Below the pieces are notes generated by a model. That model saw only the letters and a list, made by a program, of their open reading frames with translations, was not told where the DNA came from and ran no database searches. This document shows positions 1 through 5,920 of a DNA stretch of 5,920 nucleotides, piece after piece. The position numbers and the translations under genes were made by a program. The stretch comes from JADCCX01 sp031372765 (GTDB lineage: Bacteria > Pseudomonadota > Alphaproteobacteria > Rhizobiales > Beijerinckiaceae): positions 1 through 5,920 of the forward strand of contig JANMLW010000277.1 in the NCBI GenBank assembly GCA_031372765.1, written 5' to 3'. Every line of letters begins with the position of its first letter. The first letter of the stretch is position 1.

Positions 1-542
1 GATCCATCCCGCGCAAAGGGCACAACCAGCGTTGCGCCAACCGAAACACGGATGGCCTTGCGGTAGAGAGGATCGCAGCAGGTTTCATCCAGCAGCACGG
101 CATCAGCGCCAAAAGCAGCGGCATTCCTGAAAATGCCACCAATGTTATCGTGGTTGGCAATGCCGACACAGGCAACAACCAAAGCCTTTGCAGGCAATTG
201 GGCAAGGAGGGAACTGCGGTCAACAGGGCAACTTTTCCCGATGGCGAGAATGCCGCGGTGCAGATCAAACCCCACAATCTTTTCCAGTGTGGCATCCGAT
301 GCGACATAAAAGTGAGCACCCTCCGGCACGCGCGCCGCAAGAGCGGCCGATCCCGCAAGGCGCTTCGCAGACATGAGGATCGATTCGAGCGGAAAACGGC
401 TGCGCTCCAGCATCAGACGCAGGGCTACCTCCCCCTCCACGATGAACCGCCCCTGACGCCCCACAAGATCACGCTCACGGACCTGACAATAGATCTCGAT
501 GCGCGGATCATCTGCATCTTCAATGGGGATCGGCGTTGCCAA
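1..542 (-). CDS. TrmH/SpoU-family RNA 2'-O-methyltransferase (3' part beyond window)
   Basis: This is an S-adenosylmethionine-dependent methyltransferase of the SPOUT class, expected to methylate a ribose 2'-OH in tRNA or rRNA. I translated it by hand from the minus strand; it stays open to the left edge, so the C-terminus is missing. About 180 residues are visible against roughly 260-280 for the family. The N-terminal part contains RERDLVGRQGRFIVEGE, a substrate-binding-domain pattern, followed by FDLHRGILAIGK. SPOUT motif 1 is NHDNIGGIFRNA (about residues 130-141), with N130, G135 and R139 in the conserved places, and motif 2 begins at GADAVLLDETCCDPLYRKAI. Motif 3 would lie outside the window. 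I prefer the TTG start at 542, because AGGAA lies 8 bases upstream and homologs as I recall them begin near PIPIED. An ATG at 647, directly after an in-frame stop, would add 35 residues of non-conserved sequence with uncommon codons and overlap uup by 17 bases. The exact RNA target cannot be told. Confidence 0.85.
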   Translation of the reverse strand, partial: MATPIPIEDADDPRIEIYCQVRERDLVGRQGRFIVEGEVALRLMLERSRFPLESILMSAKRLAGSAALAARVPEGAHFYVASDATLEKIVGFDLHRGILAIGKSCPVDRSSLLAQLPAKALVVACVGIANHDNIGGIFRNAAAFGADAVLLDETCCDPLYRKAIRVSVGATLVVPFARDG

Positions 543-630
543 AACGGATGGTTCCTGCAATGGGCTGACGGATCGCGGTACTGCCGTGCCAGCACTGTAT
601 TGATTCTGAAACCGCGTTGATTCTGATCTG
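543..630. promoter_or_regulatory. Divergent start region between the methyltransferase and uup
   Basis: If the methyltransferase starts at 542, these 88 bases are the only non-coding space that could carry both divergent promoters. There is no convincing sigma-70 promoter on either strand: TTGATT at 600-605 resembles a -35 box for uup, but the matching -10 position (about 623-628) is poor. No Shine-Dalgarno sequence precedes the uup ATG at 631, so uup may be leaderless or weakly initiated. If the ATG at 647 is used instead, this stretch is coding and the promoters sit inside the opposing genes. Confidence 0.4.
600..626. repeat. 10-bp direct repeat, 17-bp period, before uup
   Basis: TTGATTCTGA occurs at 600-609 and again, identically, at 617-626, separated by AACCGCG. 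The second copy ends 4 bases before the uup ATG. The spacing is somewhat more than one and a half helical turns, so the copies lie on partly different faces of the DNA. It could be an operator for a regulator binding direct repeats, or a chance or slippage product. No known regulator site is recognised. Confidence 0.6.
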
Positions 631-2463
631 ATGTCACCACCACTCATTCATCTCAAGGAAATTCGCCATGGCTTTGGCGGGCAGCTGACGCTGGACGGGG
701 CTGAGCTGGCCGTTGCGCAAGGGGACAGGCTATGCCTTGTTGGCCGCAATGGCTCGGGAAAATCCACCTTGCTGCGCATTGCGGCGGGTTTGATGGAGCC
801 TGATGGCGGCGAGCGGTTCATCCATCCCACCGCGACAATCCGCTACCTGCAACAGGAGCCTGATCTCACAGGCTTTGCCACCACACGGGACTATGTTCTC
901 TCCGGATTGGTCGAGGGCGATGATCCCTACCGCGCCGAGGTAATGCTGGAAGCGCTTGGGCTCACGGGTGACGAGCCGACAGGGCAATTGTCAGGTGGCG
1001 AGGCGCGCCGCGCAGCCCTTGCCCATGTCATGGCGCCCGAACCCGATATCCTGCTGCTGGATGAGCCGACAAACCATCTCGATCTTCCCGCAATCGAATG
1101 GCTGGAAAAGGCGCTTGCCAATCTGAAATCCGGCCTTGTGGTCATCAGCCATGACCGACGCTTCCTGTCCGCGCTGTCGCGGGCAACGCTATGGGTGGAC
1201 CGTGGAAGGGTGCGGCGTCTGGAGCAGGGGTTTGAGGCCTTTGAGGCCTGGCGGGACGATGTGCTGGAGCAGGAAGAGCGCGATAACCAGAAGCTGGCCC
1301 GCAAGATCGTGCAGGAGGAGCACTGGTTGCGCTATGGTGTAACAGCGCGGCGCAAGCGCAATGTCCGCCGTCTGGGCCTGCTGAAAGATCTGCGTGTGCA
1401 GTGGCGAAACCGTGGCGGCCCGCAGGGCAATGTCAAGCTCACGGTATCCGAGGCTGATGAAGGCGGGAAACTCATCATTGAGGCCAAGAGCATCGCCAAG
1501 ACCTATGGTGACCGCACTATCGTCAGGCCCTTCTCGATGCGCATTGCGCAGGGTGACAGGCTCGGCGTCATCGGCGCCAACGGGGCTGGCAAGACCACAC
1601 TCATCAACATGCTGACGGGGCAGCTTTCCCCGGATGAAGGCTCGGTCAAGGTTGGTATCAGCGTGGCCATGGCGACACTGGACCAGAAGCGCGAGAATGT
1701 GAATCCCCGCTTCACGCTCAAAGAGGCAATGACCGACAACCGGGGGGATATCATCGAGGTTGGCGGTCAGCCACGCCATATCATGGGATATCTCAAGGAT
1801 TTTCTTTTCACACCGCAGCAGGCCAATACACCGATCAGCGTGCTGTCCGGTGGAGAACGTGGCCGCATGATGCTGGCGCGGGCACTGGCCAAGCCGTCCA
1901 ATCTGCTTGTGCTGGACGAGCCAACCAACGATCTTGATCTGGAGACGCTTGATCTGTTGCAGGAAATGCTGACCGACTATGCCGGAACGGTTATCGTCGT
2001 CAGCCATGACCGCGATTTTCTCGACCGTGTCTGTACATCGGTGTTGATGGCGGAGGGGGACGGGCGCTGGCAGGAATATGCCGGTGGCTATTCCGACATG
2101 CTGCAACAGCGCGGAACACCCCTTTCAGCGCGACAGTTGGCTAAGGGGGACGCGGGGCGAAAGCCCGATGCACCAATACCACCAGGCAAGGACGATGCGG
2201 GTGAGGCGCGCAAGCTCTCTTTCAAGGACAGAATGTCTTTCAAGGACAGACATGCGCTCGATACCCTTCCGGGATTGATGGACGCCATGGCGCGTGACGT
2301 TGCCAAGCTCGAAAGCCTGCTGGCCGAACCGGGGCTTTTCGTGCGTGACAGGGTACGCCATGACAAGGCCGCGACCATGCTGGCCGCCTTGCACATGAAA
2401 ATCACCCAAAGCGAGGAAGAATGGCTGCGGCTTGAGATGCTGCGCGAGGAACTGGATGCTTGA
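631..2463 (+). CDS. uup: ABC-F family ATPase Uup
   Basis: This is a cytoplasmic tandem-ATPase protein of the ABC-F family, with no membrane segments. Family members act on ribosomes; Uup has been linked to translation and to precise excision of transposons. In 610 residues it has two complete ATPase domains. The first has Walker A GRNGSGKST (38-46), signature LSGGE (120-124), Walker B LLLDEPTNHLD ending at 151 with E145, and H174. The second has GANGAGKTT (315-323), LSGGE (405-409), LLVLDEPTNDLD with E430, and H459. The interdomain linker contains ARRKRNVRRLGLLKDLR (about 239-255), typical of Uup. The C-terminal part (about 528-610), starting KLSFKDR and ending in a charged helical segment, matches the Uup coiled-coil DNA-binding domain and separates it from EttA and other ABC-F types. 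The ATG at 631 gives the usual family N-terminus; no Shine-Dalgarno sequence precedes it. A six-residue tandem duplication is present at 530-541. Confidence 0.9.
   Translation: MSPPLIHLKEIRHGFGGQLTLDGAELAVAQGDRLCLVGRNGSGKSTLLRIAAGLMEPDGGERFIHPTATIRYLQQEPDLTGFATTRDYVLSGLVEGDDPYRAEVMLEALGLTGDEPTGQLSGGEARRAALAHVMAPEPDILLLDEPTNHLDLPAIEWLEKALANLKSGLVVISHDRRFLSALSRATLWVDRGRVRRLEQGFEAFEAWRDDVLEQEERDNQKLARKIVQEEHWLRYGVTARRKRNVRRLGLLKDLRVQWRNRGGPQGNVKLTVSEADEGGKLIIEAKSIAKTYGDRTIVRPFSMRIAQGDRLGVIGANGAGKTTLINMLTGQLSPDEGSVKVGISVAMATLDQKRENVNPRFTLKEAMTDNRGDIIEVGGQPRHIMGYLKDFLFTPQQANTPISVLSGGERGRMMLARALAKPSNLLVLDEPTNDLDLETLDLLQEMLTDYAGTVIVVSHDRDFLDRVCTSVLMAEGDGRWQEYAGGYSDMLQQRGTPLSARQLAKGDAGRKPDAPIPPGKDDAGEARKLSFKDRMSFKDRHALDTLPGLMDAMARDVAKLESLLAEPGLFVRDRVRHDKAATMLAALHMKITQSEEEWLRLEMLREELDA
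2218..2253 (+). repeat. 18-bp in-frame tandem repeat within uup
   Basis: TCTTTCAAGGACAGA at 2218-2232 is repeated exactly at 2236-2250, an 18-bp period. It encodes SFKDRM followed by SFKDRH (residues 530-541) at the junction between the linker and the C-terminal domain. Fifteen of the 18 bases in each unit are identical in a continuous block, which suggests a recent slippage or duplication event that kept the reading frame. Confidence 0.85.
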
Positions 2464-2481
2464 AACGCGCTCTTGACGGAA
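2464..2481. other. Convergent 18-base gap between uup and mmcB, no terminator seen
   Basis: The uup stop TGA (2461-2463) and the mmcB stop TGA (2484-2482 on the minus strand) are separated by 18 bases. I see no GC-rich hairpin followed by a T-run on either strand here or in the adjacent gene ends. Termination may be Rho-dependent, or the transcripts may overlap as antisense RNA. Confidence 0.6.
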
Positions 2482-2967
2482 TCACGGCTCGGGGATTGTC
2501 AGGGCGGGATCAGCAAGGCCGGTCAGACGGGCAGCGCCCATCCGGGCTAACCGCACCAGCAACGCCTTGCGTGTGGCAGATGCCAAAGGATGAAGCGGTG
2601 CCTCGCGTATGACCTCGCCACCAAACGCATCGGCGATGATCAAACCGGCGTGCCTCGGAAACAGGGCTGCATCAACATCGGGCAACGTGGCGAAGAATAA
2701 CCGATCACAAAAGGGATGATATTCGGGCCATTTCTGATCGACCCGCAAATCCTCGCGAGATGTTTTGATCTCGATGATCCAGATGAAACCCGCGCGGGAA
2801 ACAGCCACGAGATCGGCACGACGTCCGTTGGCCAGCGTCACCTCCGGCAATGCAAAAAGATCGAGCGAAGCCAGTAAACGCACTGTGCCGCGACGGATAG
2901 CCAGTGCCCGTTCCGACTGACGGCCATCTTCGGGGACAGCGCTGTTTTGCATGGCTCCCCTGGGCAT
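2482..2967 (-). CDS. mmcB: MmcB-family DNA repair protein
   Basis: The MmcB family is a small cytoplasmic DNA-repair family of the PD-(D/E)XK nuclease-like fold. It was named for mitomycin C-related DNA damage repair, and in Caulobacter it belongs to the LexA-controlled SOS response. The 161-residue product shows the family pattern in order: RRGTVRLLASL (26-36), E42, ADGRRADLVAV-like GRRADLVAV with D52, IIEIKTS with E66 and K68, DQKWPEYHPFCDRLFFA (77-93), GLIIADAFGGEVIREAP (108-124) and a terminal helical part. E42, D52, E66 and K68 fit the nuclease metal-binding layout, though activity is unproven. Two starts are possible: ATG 2967 with AAGGG 7 bases upstream, or ATG 2952 with AGGGGA close by; I keep the first. 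It begins 2 bases after the stop of the GMC oxidoreductase gene, so it is probably co-transcribed and coupled. No LexA-type GTTC-N7-GTTC box was seen near its start. Confidence 0.9.
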   Translation of the reverse strand: MPRGAMQNSAVPEDGRQSERALAIRRGTVRLLASLDLFALPEVTLANGRRADLVAVSRAGFIWIIEIKTSREDLRVDQKWPEYHPFCDRLFFATLPDVDAALFPRHAGLIIADAFGGEVIREAPLHPLASATRKALLVRLARMGAARLTGLADPALTIPEP

Positions 2968-2980
2968 GACTAGGCCCTTG
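2968..2980 (-). promoter_or_regulatory. Ribosome binding site of mmcB inside the end of the GMC gene
   Basis: On the minus strand AAGGG (2979-2975) lies in the last codons of the oxidoreductase gene, 7 bases before ATG 2967, and the TAG stop of that gene falls within the spacer. A second purine-rich stretch, AGGGGA (2961-2956), lies 3 bases before an in-frame ATG at 2952 that would remove the first five residues. Either arrangement would let ribosomes finishing the upstream gene start mmcB. Confidence 0.6.
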
Positions 2981-4592
2981 CATCCTCAAGGATCATCGCG
3001 GCGCCCTTTTCGGCAATCATCATGGTGGGTGAATTGGTGTTGCCCGATGTAATTGACGGCATCACGGAGGCATCAATAACGCGCAACCCCTCGATGCCCC
3101 GCACCCGTAAACGCGCATCGACAACCGCCATCGGATCAGTCTCGATGCCCATACTGGCGGTGCCGACGGGGTGGAAGATGGTGGTGCCGATATCCCCAGC
3201 AGCCTTCATCAGGTCAGCATCGGTTGTCAGTCCCGCTCCGGGCTTGAACTCTTCGGGTGCATACCGTGCCATCGGTACTGATCCTACAATCCTGCGGGCA
3301 AGCCGGATGGAATCAACCGCAACCCGGCGATCCTGCTCCGTACTCAGGTAATTGGGCTGGATGTGCGGCGCCGTAGCGGCATCCGGTGAATTGATACGAA
3401 CGCTGCCTGTGCTTGTCGGGCGAAGGTTGCAGACGCTGGCGGTGAAGGCCGCGAAGGGATGCATGGAGTCACCGAATTTATCCAGCGACAGCGGCTGCAC
3501 ATGAAACTGCACATTGGGCGTGGCAAACTCCGCCGCGCTGCGGGTGAAGCATCCAAGCTGCGAAGGTGCCATCGTCAGGGGGCCGCGCCGTAACAGGGCG
3601 TATTCGGCTGCCATCAAGCCGCGTTTTATCAAGGATTGGTATTCAATGTTGAGCGTCTTCACGCCGCTGACCCTGAAGATGGGCCGCAGTTGCAGATGAT
3701 CCTGCATATTGGCCCCCACGCCCGGCAGATTCTGCACAACAGGGATGTTCATGTTCTGGAGCAGCGCGCCCGGTCCGATGCCCGAGAGCTGCAACAGTTT
3801 GGGCGACATCACGGCACCTGCGGACAGGATGACCGCGCGTCTTGCTCGCACAACGCGCTTTCCGGCAGGGCTGGTGTACTCCACGCCCACGGCCCGCTTG
3901 CCATCAAACAGGATCCGGCTTGCCTGCGCATGGGTGACAAGATCCAGATTTGGACGGGCAAGCGCGGGCTTGAGAAAGCCCCGTGCCGCACTCCAGCGAC
4001 GGCCGTTCTTCTGGTTGACCTGAAAATAGCCTACACCCTCGTTGCTGCCTGTGTTGAAATCGGCGGAGCGCGGAATGCCAAGGCTTGCGGCCCCATCGGC
4101 AAAAGCATCGAGAATATCCCAGCGCATGCGTGGCTGATCGACACGCCATTGGCCGCCAGTTCCGTGATGCGCCGATGCTCCACCAAAATGATCCTCCTGC
4201 TGCATGAACAGCGGTTTCACTTCATCCCAGCCCCAGCCGGTGAGGCCCCTTTGCCGCCAGCCATCATAATCAGCCGCCTGACCGCGCATATAGATCATGG
4301 CATTGATGGCAGACGATCCGCCGATCACCTTGCCGCGCGGATAGTTCAGCACGCGGTCATTGAGGCCCGGTTCCGCCTGCGTCTTGAAGCACCAGTCAGC
4401 TCTTGGATTGCCGATGGCAAACAGATAACCCACCGGAATATGAAACCATATCCAGTTGTCCTGCCCACCGGCTTCCAGCACCATAACGCTGTTGTGGGAA
4501 TCCGCTGACAGGCGATTGGCCAGCACGCATCCGGCAGAACCAGCCCCGACAATCACATAGTCAACTGTCTGCTGCTCTGCTGCCGACACCAT
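2970..4592 (-). CDS. GMC-family FAD-dependent oxidoreductase (choline/alcohol dehydrogenase-like)
   Basis: This is a flavoenzyme of the glucose-methanol-choline family, which oxidises an alcohol group and passes electrons to a quinone or another acceptor. The substrate cannot be told. Read from ATG 4592 it has 540 residues, normal for bacterial members. The N-terminal Rossmann motif is DYVIVGAGSAG (11-21), with E40 in the ribose-binding place. GMC signature 1 is RGKVIGGSSAINAMIYMRG (86-104) and signature 2 is GAVMSPKLLQLSGIG (259-273). Near the C-terminus are the catalytic H474 in IFHPVGTASMG and SGNTNSPTMMIAEK (516-529), carrying the Asn that often replaces the second His. There is no signal peptide or membrane segment. 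The open frame extends upstream to 4691, but that part overlaps maeB and resembles nothing in the family, so I rejected it. ATG 4592 lies 1 base after the maeB stop; a weak GGTGG precedes it by 5 bases, so coupling is likely. Calling it betA would be overreach. Confidence 0.92.
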   Translation of the reverse strand: MVSAAEQQTVDYVIVGAGSAGCVLANRLSADSHNSVMVLEAGGQDNWIWFHIPVGYLFAIGNPRADWCFKTQAEPGLNDRVLNYPRGKVIGGSSAINAMIYMRGQAADYDGWRQRGLTGWGWDEVKPLFMQQEDHFGGASAHHGTGGQWRVDQPRMRWDILDAFADGAASLGIPRSADFNTGSNEGVGYFQVNQKNGRRWSAARGFLKPALARPNLDLVTHAQASRILFDGKRAVGVEYTSPAGKRVVRARRAVILSAGAVMSPKLLQLSGIGPGALLQNMNIPVVQNLPGVGANMQDHLQLRPIFRVSGVKTLNIEYQSLIKRGLMAAEYALLRRGPLTMAPSQLGCFTRSAAEFATPNVQFHVQPLSLDKFGDSMHPFAAFTASVCNLRPTSTGSVRINSPDAATAPHIQPNYLSTEQDRRVAVDSIRLARRIVGSVPMARYAPEEFKPGAGLTTDADLMKAAGDIGTTIFHPVGTASMGIETDPMAVVDARLRVRGIEGLRVIDASVMPSITSGNTNSPTMMIAEKGAAMILEDARA

Positions 4593-4593
4593 A

Positions 4594-5920
4594 TCAGCCA
4601 CCGACACCCATCGCGGCCAGAACGGCCATGTTGACGATCTCGGTATCCTTGGCAGCCATCGAGACGATCTGCACCGGTTTGTCGAGGCCAACCAGCAGAG
4701 GGCCGATGACGGTGGAGCCCCCCAGTTCCTGCAGCATCTTGGTGGCGATAGCAGCGGAGTGGAAGGCCGGCATCACCAGCACGTTGGCGGGGCCGGTGAG
4801 GCGACAGAAGGGATATTGCGCCATGATGGCCGGGTTGAGTGCCACATCGGCACCCATCTCGCCGTCATACTCGAAATCCACTTTCTGCCGATCGAGAATC
4901 TCGACCGCCTCTTGCACGCGCTTGGAACGCTCAGCCTCCGGGAAACCGAAAGTCGAGAACGACAGCATAGCCACGCGTGGTGTATACCCTAACCGGCGGG
5001 CAGCACCCGCTGCCTCGATAGCGATCTCTGCAAGCTCCTGCGCGCTTGGCATTTCATGCACTGCCGTATCGGCCACCATGACCGTGCGGCCGCGGGCCAG
5101 CACAAGGCTGACGCCGATCATGCGGTGCCCGGGCTTCTGGTCGATGACGCGCGTCACATCCTCCAGTGCTACGGAGTAGTTGCGTGTCAGGCCCGTGACC
5201 ATGGCATCTGCATCACCCGAGGCCACCATGGCGGCGGCGAAGTGGTTGCGGTCCTGATTGATCAGGCGCTGGCAATCACGGAACAGGAAACCCTTGCGCT
5301 GCAACCTGTCATAGAGATACTGCGCATAGGCACCGTTGCGCTTGGACAGGCGCGCATTGTGGATCTCGATCCCGTCCTTGATCTCGACGCCAGCGGCCTC
5401 CGCCGCCATGCGGATACGATCCTCGCGCCCCACCAGCACCGCCGTGCCAAGACCTTGGGATGAGTACTGGACGGCGGCCCGGATGACGGCCTCTTCCTCA
5501 CCCTCGGCAAACACCACTTTCTTGGGTCGACGACGCACCTGCTCGTAAACACGTGCCAGAACGCTGGCCACCGGATCACGCCGGGCCGACAGTTCGTGCC
5601 TGTAGGCCTCGATGCTGGCCAATGGCTTGCGGGCAACGCCGGTTTCCATCGCGGCTTCCGCTACGGCGGACGAAATGGCGGACATCAGCCGCGGATCAAA
5701 CGGGGCCGGGATGATATAGCCCTTGCCGAATTTTGGTCGTGCGCCGCCATAGGCCGCCGCCACCTCATCGGGCACATCTTCCCGCGCCAGATCGGCAATG
5801 GCGTTGGTCGCCGCAATCTTCATTTCCATGTTGATCGTGGTTGCCCGCACATCCAGCGCACCGCGGAATATATAGGGGAATCCCAGCACATTGTTGACCT
5901 GGTTGGGATAATCCGAGCGT
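4594..5920 (-). CDS. maeB: NADP-type malic enzyme with C-terminal phosphotransacetylase-like domain (5' part beyond window)
   Basis: This enzyme carries out oxidative decarboxylation of malate to pyruvate and CO2 with NAD(P) in the cytoplasm, linking the TCA cycle to pyruvate and NADPH. The frame is open to the right edge; 441 residues are visible of a usual 750-770, so about 310-330 N-terminal residues are missing. Visible residues 1-30 (RSDYPNQVNNVLGFPYIFRG and following) belong to the malic enzyme NAD-binding domain, with the conserved stretch ending near PAPFDPRL (71-78). From about 118 to 438 comes the PTA-like domain: VVFAEGEEEAVIRAA, GDADAMVTG, MLSFSTFGFPE, YDGEMGADVALNP, GPANVLVMPAFHS and GGSTVIGPLLVGLDKPVQ. 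In this family the domain is regulatory and responds to acetyl-CoA rather than making acetyl phosphate. The NADP preference is inferred from architecture. One oddity is Met at visible residue 31 (TTINMEMK), where I expect Glu. The gene ends with TGA at 4596-4594, immediately before the GMC gene. Confidence 0.95.
   Translation of the reverse strand, partial: RSDYPNQVNNVLGFPYIFRGALDVRATTINMEMKIAATNAIADLAREDVPDEVAAAYGGARPKFGKGYIIPAPFDPRLMSAISSAVAEAAMETGVARKPLASIEAYRHELSARRDPVASVLARVYEQVRRRPKKVVFAEGEEEAVIRAAVQYSSQGLGTAVLVGREDRIRMAAEAAGVEIKDGIEIHNARLSKRNGAYAQYLYDRLQRKGFLFRDCQRLINQDRNHFAAAMVASGDADAMVTGLTRNYSVALEDVTRVIDQKPGHRMIGVSLVLARGRTVMVADTAVHEMPSAQELAEIAIEAAGAARRLGYTPRVAMLSFSTFGFPEAERSKRVQEAVEILDRQKVDFEYDGEMGADVALNPAIMAQYPFCRLTGPANVLVMPAFHSAAIATKMLQELGGSTVIGPLLVGLDKPVQIVSMAAKDTEIVNMAVLAAMGVGG

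Noticed and set aside
150..620. Plus-strand open frame of 156 codons at the left end
   Set aside because: The opposite strand encodes a SpoU/TrmH methyltransferase with recognisable motifs; the plus-strand translation has none.
1189..2106. Long minus-strand open frame (305 codons) opposite uup
   Set aside because: It lies entirely antisense to a clearly conserved two-domain ATPase, shows no recognisable domain, and is a typical shadow frame of GC-rich coding DNA.
2282..2291. Short palindrome CGCCATGGCG within uup
   Set aside because: It is a short self-complementary stretch in GC-rich coding sequence, with no T-run or partner site. It is expected by chance.
3636..4508. Long plus-strand open frame (290 codons) opposite the GMC oxidoreductase
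   Set aside because: It is antisense to catalytic-domain sequence with intact GMC motifs. Its translation is rich in His, Arg and Ala without a recognisable fold.
4593..4691. Upstream extension of the GMC oxidoreductase to an ATG at 4691
   Set aside because: The extra 33 residues overlap the conserved 3' end of maeB in another frame and do not resemble a GMC N-terminus or a signal peptide. The ATG at 4592 gives the standard start before the FAD motif.
5887..5889. GTG at 5889 as the start of maeB
   Set aside because: The frame stays open to the window edge and the codons upstream encode SDYPNQVNN, a conserved malic enzyme segment, so the gene continues beyond the window.
1..5920. Mobile element, CRISPR, defence or toxin-antitoxin system
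   Set aside because: No terminal inverted repeats, transposase or integrase motifs, regular spacer arrays or small paired genes were seen; the space is almost fully occupied by five recognisable genes.

Overview
The window looks like ordinary chromosomal DNA of an alphaproteobacterium. The reasons are a moderately high G+C content, a gene for MmcB (a DNA-repair protein typical of alphaproteobacteria), a malic enzyme whose C-terminal phosphotransacetylase-like domain has the alphaproteobacterial wording, and dense coding with gaps of 1 to 18 bases between most genes. I cannot name the genus. I see no rRNA, tRNA, insertion sequence, CRISPR array, phage gene or attachment site.

Layout, left to right. 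Minus strand from the left edge to about 542 (or 647): the 5' part of an RNA 2'-O-methyltransferase gene of the SpoU/TrmH (SPOUT) family, cut by the window edge. Plus strand 631-2463: uup, a two-domain ABC-F ATPase. The two genes are divergent. Their start region (543-630) holds a 10-bp direct repeat with a 17-bp period just ahead of the uup start codon.

Minus strand 5920-2482: a tight run of three genes read right to left. First is the 3' part of maeB (malic enzyme with a PTA-like domain, cut by the right edge). It is followed after 1 base by a GMC-family FAD oxidoreductase, and after 2 more bases by mmcB. The spacings suggest one transcript with translational coupling. uup and mmcB converge with only 18 bases between their stop codons and no visible terminator.

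Functionally the window joins unrelated housekeeping roles: RNA modification, ribosome-associated ABC-F ATPase, C4/pyruvate metabolism, oxidation of an unknown alcohol, and DNA repair. No new system is apparent. The points worth a second look are small: an in-frame six-residue tandem duplication in Uup, the repeat-bearing divergent start region with an ambiguous methyltransferase start, and mmcB at the end of a metabolic gene run with no LexA-type box seen next to it.
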